This document shows, one piece after another, positions 1 through 6,196 of a DNA stretch of 6,252 nucleotides; position 1 is the first letter of the stretch, and every line of letters begins with the position of its first letter. Under the pieces are notes generated by a model that searched no databases, was not told the origin of the DNA, and saw only the letters and a list, made by a program, of their open reading frames with translations. Source of the DNA: Phycisphaerales bacterium (GTDB taxonomy: Bacteria; Planctomycetota; Phycisphaerae; Phycisphaerales; UBA1924); assembly GCA_029212425.1 (NCBI GenBank), contig JARGNC010000115.1:1981-8232 (forward strand). The letters are read 5' to 3'. The position numbers were made by a program, and so were the translations under genes.

Positions 1-645
1 GTGCCGATGACTGTGCGGGTTCCTGTTGGGGGCGGGATCCACGCTCCCGAGCTGCACTCGGATTCTCCGGAAGCGATCTACACGCACTCTCCTGGGATCA
101 AGGTGTTGATGCCTTCGACGCCATATGACGCGAAGGGGCTGCTCAACAGCGCGATCAAGGATCCTGATCCGGTGATCTTCTTTGAACCCAAGCGGGTGTA
201 CCGGACCTTCAAAGAAGAGGTCCCCGATGAGTACTACGAGATCCCGATCGGTGAAGCAAAGGTGGTCGCGGATGGTGATGACCTGACTGTGGTGACCTGG
301 GGCGCACCGGTGTTCCAAGCGCTTGAAGCGATCGACAACTGTCCTGAAGATGTGTCGGTCGAGTTGATTGACCTTCGTTCGATCTATCCGTTCGACATGG
401 ACACGATTGCGGAGTCTGTTCGCAAGACAGGTCGGTGCGTGATTGTGCACGAGGCGCCGTTAACTTGTGGGATGGGTGCTGAGATCGCGGCACGGATCAT
501 GGAGGAGTGCTTCTTGCATCTTGAAGCGCCTGTCCAGCGTGTGACGGGGTTCGATACGATTATGCCTTACTACAAGCTGGAGAATGAGTATCTGCCTGAG
601 GCACCACGGATTCTGCAAGGGATCAAGGAGTGTTTGGCGTACTGA
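1..645 (+). CDS. 2-oxo acid dehydrogenase E1 component, beta subunit (pyruvate or branched-chain type), 5'-truncated by window edge
   Basis: This is the C-terminal part of the thiamine-diphosphate-dependent E1 beta subunit, which with E1 alpha decarboxylates a 2-oxo acid and passes the acyl group to the lipoyl arm of E2. The visible 214 residues begin inside the pyrimidine-binding transketolase-like domain (RVPVGGG, then HSDSPEAIY, then the PSTPYDAKGLL and DPDPVIFFEPKRVYR segments). They continue into the C-terminal transketolase domain (about residues 83-205), with LIDLRSIYPFD, the VIVHEAP segment and a VTGFDTIMPYY...YLPEAPRIL tail typical of the family. Full-length members are about 320-350 residues, so roughly 110-130 residues lie upstream. 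The GTG at base 1 is therefore probably an internal Val codon, not a start. The E2 gene downstream supports the assignment. The sequence alone does not separate a pyruvate from a branched-chain substrate, so no symbol is given. Nothing looks broken in the visible part. Confidence 0.93.
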   Translation: MPMTVRVPVGGGIHAPELHSDSPEAIYTHSPGIKVLMPSTPYDAKGLLNSAIKDPDPVIFFEPKRVYRTFKEEVPDEYYEIPIGEAKVVADGDDLTVVTWGAPVFQALEAIDNCPEDVSVELIDLRSIYPFDMDTIAESVRKTGRCVIVHEAPLTCGMGAEIAARIMEECFLHLEAPVQRVTGFDTIMPYYKLENEYLPEAPRILQGIKECLAY

Positions 646-647
646 GG
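644..647 (+). promoter_or_regulatory. Shine-Dalgarno GAGG for the DMP19-like gene, overlapping the E1 beta stop
   Basis: GAGG overlaps the TGA stop of E1 beta (643-645) and lies 5 bases before the ATG at 653. This supports 653 as the start and suggests translational linkage to the upstream dehydrogenase gene. A longer in-frame reading from 584 would run inside the E1 beta gene and has less support. Confidence 0.55.
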
Positions 648-652
648 ACTTT

Positions 653-1162
653 ATGAACAACGATCAATACAAGTCATCAAGAGAACTTCTGGAGCAAGTT
701 GAATCATGCTTGATTTCAGACGATTTCAATACTCTGAACTCGATTGATATCGAAGTTTGCTCGTTGCTGCAAAAAAAATGTAGCGATCATTCCTTTGACG
801 CACTCACTGCAGTACAGAAACTGTGCCTCGCTACTTTCAATGCTGAAGGGCAAATTGCTGGCGGCGGACTGTTTGACTTCTTCCAGTACACGAGTGATGT
901 CGAAGTTCACGCCACTCTTGAGGCTTACGAAGTCTTCGGAGCCCCTGACCTCTTGAAGTTAATCCAAAAAGCAATCAAGAAATTCCCCAAATCCCCCCCA
1001 CTCCCTGACCATTCGACGAGAGAAGAGATATTGGATGTTTGGTTTGATAAAGATAAAGATCCGTTCTCAAAGCTTGACGATAAATTCCACGATATCGGAA
1101 GCGCGTTGAGGGAACGATTGAAGTTCGTCACAGTGCACCCTGAGCATTTTTTCAATAGTTAA
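653..1162 (+). CDS. DMP19 / DUF4375-like protein of unknown role, inserted in the dehydrogenase operon
   Basis: This 169-residue protein resembles the DMP19/DUF4375 family. The signature region is around residues 62-111: FNAEGQIAGGGLFDFFQYT, corresponding to the family's N.E...GGF.QYF.N pattern, followed by an A...L...GA helix (EAYEVFGAPDLLKLIQKAI) and a KFP segment. The C-terminal LDDKF....(about 18)...HPEHF pattern (residues 141-166) also fits. Neisseria DMP19, a family member, is described as a DNA mimic that binds a transcription factor. Most other members are uncharacterised. The protein is acidic (about 29 Asp/Glu against 18 Lys/Arg), which permits but does not prove DNA mimicry. There is no signal peptide or membrane segment, so it is probably cytoplasmic. 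It starts 7 bases after the E1 beta stop and ends 40 bases before E2, so it is probably co-transcribed with both. Counted 60-base lines inside it are about 35-47% GC, against about 57-62% in lines counted in the flanking genes, which suggests acquisition by transfer. The family call is from motif recall. Confidence 0.78.
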   Translation: MNNDQYKSSRELLEQVESCLISDDFNTLNSIDIEVCSLLQKKCSDHSFDALTAVQKLCLATFNAEGQIAGGGLFDFFQYTSDVEVHATLEAYEVFGAPDLLKLIQKAIKKFPKSPPLPDHSTREEILDVWFDKDKDPFSKLDDKFHDIGSALRERLKFVTVHPEHFFNS

Positions 1163-1190
1163 ATAGACAATACCCATCACCTCTTTGAGT

Positions 1191-1196
1191 GAAGGA
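1191..1196 (+). promoter_or_regulatory. Shine-Dalgarno GAAGGA setting the E2 start at 1203
   Basis: GAAGGA lies 6 bases before the ATG at 1203. An in-frame TTG at 1185 would place this purine-rich site inside the coding sequence, so 1203 is the better start. The same motif with the same 6-base spacing precedes the bL31 gene (3059-3064). Confidence 0.65.
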
Positions 1197-1202
1197 ACAC
1201 AT

Positions 1203-2906
1203 ATGGCTGGCAAAGTATCATCTGATCCGAACATCTTTATTCTTCCCGACCTTGGTGAGGGGCTTGAAGAAGCTGAGCTCATTAAGTGGGTCGTTAAAGA
1301 AGGCGACACTGTTGGTGAGTTGGAAGTGATCGCGGAGATGGAGACGGACAAGGCGCTTGTTGAAGTTCCGTCCCCTCGCGCGGGAACGATCAAGACGCTT
1401 CATGGGAAAGACGGCGACACCATCAAGGTCGGTGCTCCGTTTGTGACTTACGAGGGTGGTTCGGATGATGCGGCTGCGAAGGCTGCACCTGAGTCGCCAT
1501 CTGCGTCGAGTTCTGAAGAAGAAGATCGTCCAGAAGATCAGGGGTCTGTGGTTGGTCAGATGTCGGACCATACTCCGGGGATGACTTCCACGGACGGGAA
1601 GGCGCTTGCGTCACCAGCCGTGCGCCGTCATGCTCGGGATTGCGGCGTGGACATCAATGCAATCGCGGGTTCGGGGATTGGTGGGCGCGTGACTCGCAAG
1701 GATGTTGATCAAGCGAAGGCGTCTGGTGGATCAGCTCCGAAGTCGGCGCCTGCTGCGTCTGCACCTGCTGCACAAGCACCTCGACCATCAGCACCTGCGG
1801 CTCCTGCACAGGCGGCTACAGCACAAGGTCACTCCCAGCCACAGCGTCCTGCGGAGACTCGTCGTCCGTTGAACCTGCCGACGACGCAGATTCCTGCGGC
1901 GCATTCACCTCAACAGATGAATCAGGGTCAGTACCCTCAGGGCTATCCACAAGGGTATCCGCAGCAGGGATACCCACAACAGCAGATGCCTCCGATGGGA
2001 GCGCCGATGGGATACGGGTATCCGCATCCTCCGATGTATCCTGGGTATGGGTTCCCCCCACCACCACCGATGGGTTATGGATATCCGGCACCAATGCCGA
2101 TGCCTTATGGGTATCCGCAGCAGGGTGCTGGAGGCGTTCCGACCGCACCTGGGTATCAAGGGCCTGCGGCGCATCGTCCGATTCCAGATCCGGCACAGCA
2201 AGGTTTGGTTCAGCAAGGACAGAACGAAGCACGGATCCCGTTCAAGGGCATCCGGAAGACGATCGCGAACCGGTTGCGTCATGCCGTGGATACCGCGGTG
2301 CACTTTACAGTGGTCGATGAAGCGGATGTGACTGCACTCGATGCGCTTCGGAAGGATGTCACGGCACAGACAGGTGTGAAGATGACCTTCCTGCCTTTCA
2401 TTTGTGCGGCGGTTTCAAAAGCACTCGCGGGTCGCTTTGGTGCGATGAACGCGATTGTGGACGATGAAGCGGCGGAGATCGTGCAGTATGGCGCGGTGAA
2501 TCTTGGGATCGCGACGGATACGGAGAACGGGCTGATGGTGCCTGTGATGCGTGACGCGGATCGGATGAATGTTGTTGAACTCGCGGAGTCGATCGCTCAG
2601 ATCGCGGCAAGCTCGCGGGATCGGTCGATTCCTCGTGAGCAGTTGATGGGATCGAGCTTTACCATCTCGAATGTGGGTTCGCATGCTGGTCGCTTTGCGA
2701 CTCCTGTGATTAACTACCCCGAAGTCGCGATTCTTGCGGTCGGCAAGGCGTACGACGGGCCTGTCGTTCAGAACGGCGAGTTGATGGTGGGCAAGGTGCT
2801 CCCATTGAGTTTGGCGTGTGATCACAGGGTTGTGGATGGTGCGACGGCGGCTCTGGCGCTTGCGGAGATCGTGGAATCGCTGCAGAACCCTGAATCGCTG
2901 CTTTGA
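1203..2906 (+). CDS. Dihydrolipoamide acyltransferase, E2 component of a 2-oxo acid dehydrogenase complex
   Basis: The 567-residue E2 core enzyme accepts an acyl group on its lipoyl arm and transfers it to CoA. Residues 11-85 form one lipoyl domain, with the lipoylated lysine predicted at K50 in METDKALVEV. Residues 136-171 (ASPAVRRHARDCGVDINAIAGSGIGGRVTRKDV) form the peripheral-subunit-binding domain that docks E1 or E3. Residues 172-236 are an Ala/Pro linker of the usual kind. Residues 237-320 are an unusual linker rich in Tyr, Gln, Pro, Gly and Met. Residues 343-567 form the catalytic core: IPFKGIRKTIANRL opens it, FTISNVGS and INYPEVAILAVG follow, and the active-site DHRVVDG gives H541 and D545. 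The ATG at 1203 is preferred over the in-frame TTG at 1185 because of the GAAGGA site. The gene is complete and all key residues are present. It follows E1 beta in the operon, interrupted only by the DMP19-like gene. The substrate (pyruvate or branched-chain oxo acid) is not resolved, so no symbol is given. Confidence 0.95.
   Translation: MAGKVSSDPNIFILPDLGEGLEEAELIKWVVKEGDTVGELEVIAEMETDKALVEVPSPRAGTIKTLHGKDGDTIKVGAPFVTYEGGSDDAAAKAAPESPSASSSEEEDRPEDQGSVVGQMSDHTPGMTSTDGKALASPAVRRHARDCGVDINAIAGSGIGGRVTRKDVDQAKASGGSAPKSAPAASAPAAQAPRPSAPAAPAQAATAQGHSQPQRPAETRRPLNLPTTQIPAAHSPQQMNQGQYPQGYPQGYPQQGYPQQQMPPMGAPMGYGYPHPPMYPGYGFPPPPPMGYGYPAPMPMPYGYPQQGAGGVPTAPGYQGPAAHRPIPDPAQQGLVQQGQNEARIPFKGIRKTIANRLRHAVDTAVHFTVVDEADVTALDALRKDVTAQTGVKMTFLPFICAAVSKALAGRFGAMNAIVDDEAAEIVQYGAVNLGIATDTENGLMVPVMRDADRMNVVELAESIAQIAASSRDRSIPREQLMGSSFTISNVGSHAGRFATPVINYPEVAILAVGKAYDGPVVQNGELMVGKVLPLSLACDHRVVDGATAALALAEIVESLQNPESLL
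1932..2126 (+). repeat. Degenerate in-frame GYP/GYGYP repeat region encoding the E2 linker
   Basis: Within the E2 gene, residues 244-308 are built from short imperfect units: four QYP or QGYP-type units spaced 4-5 residues apart, then GYGYP units at residues 270-274, 291-295 and 303-305, with a run of five prolines at 285-289. At DNA level the recurring core is close to GGGTATCC or GGATACCC. Codon variation between units argues for an old, selected repeat and not a very recent expansion, though repeat-number change between strains is plausible. Confidence 0.85.
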
Positions 2907-2998
2907 GATTGGGATGCACTGGGTCCCGAATTTGAGCCGTGAGAGCGGTTTGGGGATCAGAATTGATGAAAGCTCGGCCCAATGATGGGTTTTGGGGC

Positions 2999-3027
2999 TG
3001 GACGGCTCGATGTGGGCGGTCTATGCT
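2999..3027 (+). promoter_or_regulatory. Possible sigma70-type promoter for bL31
   Basis: A TGGACG (2999-3004) and TATGCT (3022-3027) pair is separated by 17 bases, each hexamer matching the consensus at 4 of 6 positions. It lies about 45 bases before the bL31 start, after the end of the dehydrogenase operon. The match is moderate and was found by eye. I saw no convincing intrinsic terminator between E2 and this site, so read-through from the operon is also possible. Confidence 0.35.
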
Positions 3028-3058
3028 TGACGCCCGCCGGATGGAAACCGGTGTGATT

Positions 3059-3064
3059 GAAGGA
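3059..3064 (+). promoter_or_regulatory. Shine-Dalgarno GAAGGA for bL31
   Basis: GAAGGA lies 6 bases before the ATG at 3071, fixing the start against the in-frame upstream GTG at 2939, which would add 44 residues with no counterpart in the bL31 family. Confidence 0.65.
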
Positions 3065-3070
3065 ATTACC

Positions 3071-3292
3071 ATGAAAAACGACACCCACCCAACTTACTAC
3101 CCGTCCTGCAAGGTTTACTACAACGGCGAGGTTGTCATGACCGTCGGCGCGACTGTGCCTGAACTCAAGGTCGATGTGTGGTCGGGTTCACACCCGTTCT
3201 TCACTGGTAAAGCAACCTTCGTCGATGCGGCTGGCCGTGTTGAGAAGTTCCAGAAGAAGTTCGCTGGCAACTACTTCAAATCCAAGAAGTAA
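3071..3292 (+). CDS. rpmE: 50S ribosomal protein bL31, cysteine-poor (zinc-free) form
   Basis: The 73-residue protein has the family layout: it opens with MKNDTHPTYY (compare MKKDIHP in other bL31), then TVPELKVDVWSGSHPFFTGK, then AAGRVEKFQKKF and a basic tail. bL31 sits on the large subunit and takes part in the bridge between the 50S and 30S subunits. In zinc-binding bL31 the pattern is C.C early and C..C just before HPF. Here the second pair is W and S (residues W39 and S42 in DVWSGSHPF) and the first pair is absent, with a single Cys at 13, so it should not bind zinc in the usual way. The length is normal for the family. The gene stands alone between the E2 gene and the protease, with its own probable promoter, Shine-Dalgarno site and a strong terminator, so it is probably a single-gene transcript. 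Confidence 0.95.
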   Translation: MKNDTHPTYYPSCKVYYNGEVVMTVGATVPELKVDVWSGSHPFFTGKATFVDAAGRVEKFQKKFAGNYFKSKK

Positions 3293-3334
3293 ACGAGCGG
3301 CTCGATCGGGCGGCTTGAAACTTGATTCTCAATG

Positions 3335-3367
3335 CACTCTGCAACCTTTGTTGCGGGGTGTTTTTTT
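3335..3367 (+). terminator. Intrinsic terminator after bL31
   Basis: Bases 3335-3345 pair with 3350-3360 to give an 11-base-pair stem (nine Watson-Crick pairs and two G-T pairs) around a 4-base CTTT loop. Seven T residues follow directly (3361-3367). It lies 42 bases after the bL31 stop codon. No matching T-rich tract exists for the opposite strand, so it is one-directional. Confidence 0.85.
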
Positions 3368-3484
3368 GCTGTGTGCGGATCTGTAGCTCGAATGGTTCTC
3401 GGACGATTCTTCTTGTGATGCGGGACAAACTTGGATGGTTGGAACTTGCTCGGCGTTAAATTCGTAAGTTCTTATGTTTCAGTG

Positions 3485-3513
3485 TTTACAGACTTGGACG
3501 GATCGGCTATTTT
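3485..3513 (+). promoter_or_regulatory. Sigma70-like promoter for the metalloprotease gene
   Basis: TTTACA (3485-3490, 5 of 6 to TTGACA) and TATTTT (3508-3513, 4 of 6 to TATAAT) are separated by exactly 17 bases, just after the bL31 terminator. Transcription would begin near 3520, leaving a leader of about 150 bases before the protease start. It was found by inspection and assumes a housekeeping sigma factor of the usual specificity. Confidence 0.5.
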
Positions 3514-3657
3514 TGAGGTGAGGAGCGTGTTATTCCGCGATCAGAGGGCACTTTTCTGAGGGTTGTGAGATCCTATGAAAAGCGCGGGAGTAGCACATAT
3601 AACGGGATTTTGTTGATAGGCGCGTGTTTGAGAACTCGGCCTGTCTATCGAACTTAT

Positions 3658-3663
3658 GAAGGG
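3658..3663 (+). promoter_or_regulatory. Shine-Dalgarno GAAGGG favouring the protease start at 3674
   Basis: GAAGGG lies 10 bases before the ATG at 3674. The alternative ATG at 3656 overlaps this site and has no purine-rich motif at a normal distance upstream. The spacing is slightly long, so the choice is not certain. Confidence 0.45.
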
Positions 3664-3673
3664 TTTCGAAATT

Positions 3674-6196
3674 ATGATACGAGATTCATGGATCGTGGCA
3701 GCGTTGTTGCCTGCTGTTTGTTTGACGACACCTACACACGGATCGGTCACTGCTGATTCGTGCAAAGCTTCCTGTGGGGAAGCGGTTTCAGCGCATCATG
3801 CAAGTGCTGCTGCTTCGGATGCTGTGGTTGATGAAGCGACGCTCGAGCGGTTTGCTGGTGCGATGCTTCCGATGATGCCAAAGGAAGAACAAGAAAAGAT
3901 CGTTGCAGGTGGAGGTCTTGGAGCGGCATCGTTTGAAGCGAATGTGCATGGGCTGACAGAATACTCCGGCGAGGGGTCGCTCGAAGAGTGGCTTGATGCA
4001 TCGCTTGAGAAGATCACCGACAATCCCATGACTGATCGTCAGATCGAGGTGTTGTACTCGATCGCGGATGCGGTTGAGTCTGGTGTCGTGATGCCTGAGC
4101 TTTGCTTTGCTCCTGATACCCCAGGTGAATATGTGTGGCTGGTGCGAGAACTGCTCACGGTCACGGCTCCTCCGAATCCCAATGCGTTCCAGCAACGGAA
4201 TCGTTGGACGCGAACGACATTGAGCGGCGCTGGTCTTGGACAGGGCGATCCGACCATTATCACCTACTCGTTTGTTCCAGATGGAACCTTCATTCCCAAC
4301 TCCGGAGAAGGGACTGGGAACTCGCAGCTCTTCGCGTGGCTCAACAGCATCTACGGCGATGCGGCGACATGGCAAGCGATTTTCGCGCAGGTCTTTGATC
4401 GCTGGGCGGAACTGACGGGCACAAGCTATGTCTATGAACCAAACGATGACGGTACCTCGCATCGTGACTTTGATGGTGTGGCAGGTGTTCGCGGAGATGT
4501 TCGCATCGCGGCGATGGTTCTCGATGGGAACTCCGGGTTGCTCGCGTACAACTTCTACCCCGACTTCGGTGGGGACATGGTCTTTGATGCGTTTGACTCG
4601 TTCTACAACGGGACCTTTGGTGATTCGCTTGGTCTGCGCAATGTGATCGCGCACGAGCATGGTCACGGCTTGGGCATGGGGCATGTGTGCCCGGTGTTTG
4701 AGACCAAGCTGATGGAGCCGTTTGTTTCGTTTGCGTTTGATGGTCCGCAGCTTGACGATATTCTCAACGGGCATCGTCACTACGGCGATCCGCAGGAACC
4801 CAACGATTCTGCTGCTGCGGCGACTGATCTTGGGAGCATGAGCGTCAACGAGACACTTGAGATGGATATGGTCAGCATTGACGATCCGGATGATGTTGAC
4901 TTCTACAAGATCACGCTCGATGTTCCGTCGTTGATTACCTTTACCGTCACGCCTGACGCGGATTCGTACCGTCAAGGACCGCAGACTTTGAACTGCGATG
5001 AGAATGATGCGAGTTCGGTGCTGACCAACTACAACTTGGTGCATGACCTGCGTTTGAATGTGTATACCTCGGATGATCTTGTGAATCCGATCTTTACTTC
5101 GCTCAGTGGGTTCCCTGGGGAGCCTGAGATTATGGAGTTCCCTGCTTCTGAGGCGCGTGATTACTTCTTTGAAGTGTTTGTCGTTTCGTCGCAGGAGAAT
5201 GTGCAGTTGTATCGGCTTGATGTCGAGACTGAGCCGATTCTTGCGATTACAGCTCAGAATCAGCCGTTCCTTGCTCCTGGTGTTGAGAACTCCTTTACGG
5301 TAACGCTGAATCCGTTTGAGCTCACAATTGAGCAGGGTTCTGAGTTCTTGTATTACCGCTCGTCACCTGGCGCGTACATGCAGGTGCCTTTGGTTCCTTC
5401 GAAGGGGATGGAGTACACCGCGACGCTTCCTGGGTTTGATTGTGATCCGAATGCGGTGATCGAGTATTACTTGGAGGCGGGTACGATCGGTTCCAATGTG
5501 CCTTACACGCTGCCGTTTGGTGGTGGTGATGATCCGTTTGAAGCGTTGATTGGTTCACCAGCAGCGTTCTTCAGTGACAACTTCCAATCGAGTTTGGGTT
5601 GGACGGTTTCCGGAGATGTTGTTGGTCAGAACGCTGGTCAATGGGAGCGTGGCGTTCCTGCAGGGGACGGGACACGCGGCGATCCAACAACGGACGGCGA
5701 TGGCTCTGGTTTGTGCTATGTGACCGGGAACGGTGGTCCTGGATCGAATACCGATGTCGATGGCGGCGCGACGATTCTCAACTCGCCGATGTTTGATATT
5801 TCGAGTGTTGCTCGTCCTGCGGTTTCGTACTGGCGCTGGTATGACAATACCGGTTCGGGCTCGGGATCCGGTCCTGGCGAAGATGTCTTTACTGTCGAAG
5901 TCACTGACGACGGCGGCGAAACATGGTTCTTGATCGAGACAGTCGGCCCAAACAACTCGCAATCGCGTGGCGGATGGATCTATGTCGAGAAGGATTTGGT
6001 CAGCGTCATGGAGTCTGCTGAGATTCTTGACTTTGATTTCTCAACCAACCAGCTTCAGTTCCGCTTCATTGCAGACGACCAGATGAACGCTTCGGTGATC
6101 GAGGCGGGTGTTGATGGTGTTTCGGTGAGCGAGTTGACATGTGTTGATCCGCAGCCGGTGATTTCGCTTCCTGAGGGACCTGCGTGTGAGATGTAA
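3674..6196 (+). CDS. Secreted multidomain matrixin-like zinc metalloprotease
   Basis: This 840-residue protein is probably exported and degrades extracellular protein. Residues 1-27 look like a signal peptide (WIVAALLPAVC core, cleavage likely after SVTA). Residues about 28-170 form a probable propeptide containing C144 in CFAPD, reminiscent of the matrixin cysteine switch. The catalytic domain, about 177-372, runs from RWTRTTL through GGDMVFD (299-305) to the zinc motif HEHGHGLGMGH, with H327, H331 and H337 as ligands and E328 as catalytic base. KLMEP follows, with M347 as the probable Met-turn. From E375 (EPNDSAAAATDLG) to about 518 lies a PPC-like beta domain, then an Ig/Fn3-like region to about 627. 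Residues about 628-828 form a jelly-roll or MAM-like domain (DNFQSSLGW, WERGVPAG, DDGGETWF). No PEP-CTERM, LPXTG or transmembrane anchor is visible at the C terminus (ending CEM), so release or non-covalent retention is likely. The start could be the ATG at 3656, which adds six residues. The substrate is unknown. Confidence 0.9.
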   Translation: MIRDSWIVAALLPAVCLTTPTHGSVTADSCKASCGEAVSAHHASAAASDAVVDEATLERFAGAMLPMMPKEEQEKIVAGGGLGAASFEANVHGLTEYSGEGSLEEWLDASLEKITDNPMTDRQIEVLYSIADAVESGVVMPELCFAPDTPGEYVWLVRELLTVTAPPNPNAFQQRNRWTRTTLSGAGLGQGDPTIITYSFVPDGTFIPNSGEGTGNSQLFAWLNSIYGDAATWQAIFAQVFDRWAELTGTSYVYEPNDDGTSHRDFDGVAGVRGDVRIAAMVLDGNSGLLAYNFYPDFGGDMVFDAFDSFYNGTFGDSLGLRNVIAHEHGHGLGMGHVCPVFETKLMEPFVSFAFDGPQLDDILNGHRHYGDPQEPNDSAAAATDLGSMSVNETLEMDMVSIDDPDDVDFYKITLDVPSLITFTVTPDADSYRQGPQTLNCDENDASSVLTNYNLVHDLRLNVYTSDDLVNPIFTSLSGFPGEPEIMEFPASEARDYFFEVFVVSSQENVQLYRLDVETEPILAITAQNQPFLAPGVENSFTVTLNPFELTIEQGSEFLYYRSSPGAYMQVPLVPSKGMEYTATLPGFDCDPNAVIEYYLEAGTIGSNVPYTLPFGGGDDPFEALIGSPAAFFSDNFQSSLGWTVSGDVVGQNAGQWERGVPAGDGTRGDPTTDGDGSGLCYVTGNGGPGSNTDVDGGATILNSPMFDISSVARPAVSYWRWYDNTGSGSGSGPGEDVFTVEVTDDGGETWFLIETVGPNNSQSRGGWIYVEKDLVSVMESAEILDFDFSTNQLQFRFIADDQMNASVIEAGVDGVSVSELTCVDPQPVISLPEGPACEM

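Larger units (their letters stand above)
3293..3673. other. Non-coding interval between bL31 and the protease
   Basis: These 381 bases hold the bL31 terminator (3335-3367), a sigma70-like promoter (3485-3513) and what would be a leader of roughly 150 bases for the protease. The stretch 3368-3484 shows no supported gene. A short tRNA-like phrase near 3381-3402 has no matching T-arm and was not called. Short open frames that overlap the protease start show no family signature or Shine-Dalgarno site. Confidence 0.6.

Noticed and set aside
1932..2126. CRISPR array or non-coding satellite reading of the repeat
   Set aside because: Units are short, irregular, in frame and lack spacers. They are fully explained as coding repeats of the E2 linker.
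1816..2303. Minus-strand and alternate open frames across the E2 linker repeat
   Set aside because: They arise from the low-complexity repeat in the real gene and show no independent start signal or homology.
2935..2950. Small inverted repeat after the E2 stop as a possible operon terminator
   Set aside because: The stem is only about five pairs including a G-T pair, and no T tract follows.
2939..3070. Upstream extension of bL31 from the GTG at 2939
   Set aside because: It adds 44 residues absent from the family and overlaps the probable promoter. The ATG at 3071 has a good Shine-Dalgarno site and aligns with family N termini.
3377..3440. tRNA-like phrase (GTAGCTCGAATGGTT resembling a D-arm)
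   Set aside because: No matching acceptor stem, anticodon arm or T-arm with a GGTTCGAAT-like loop follows, so it is not a tRNA gene.
3565..3756. Small plus-strand open frame overlapping the protease start
   Set aside because: It has a non-ATG start, no Shine-Dalgarno site and no recognisable family, and it mostly overlaps the protease signal peptide region in another frame.
3788..5044. Long minus-strand open frame of 418 codons opposite the protease
   Set aside because: The protein is Arg/His/Ile-rich with no domain signature. It mirrors the codon bias of the well-supported protease on the other strand and is a shadow frame.
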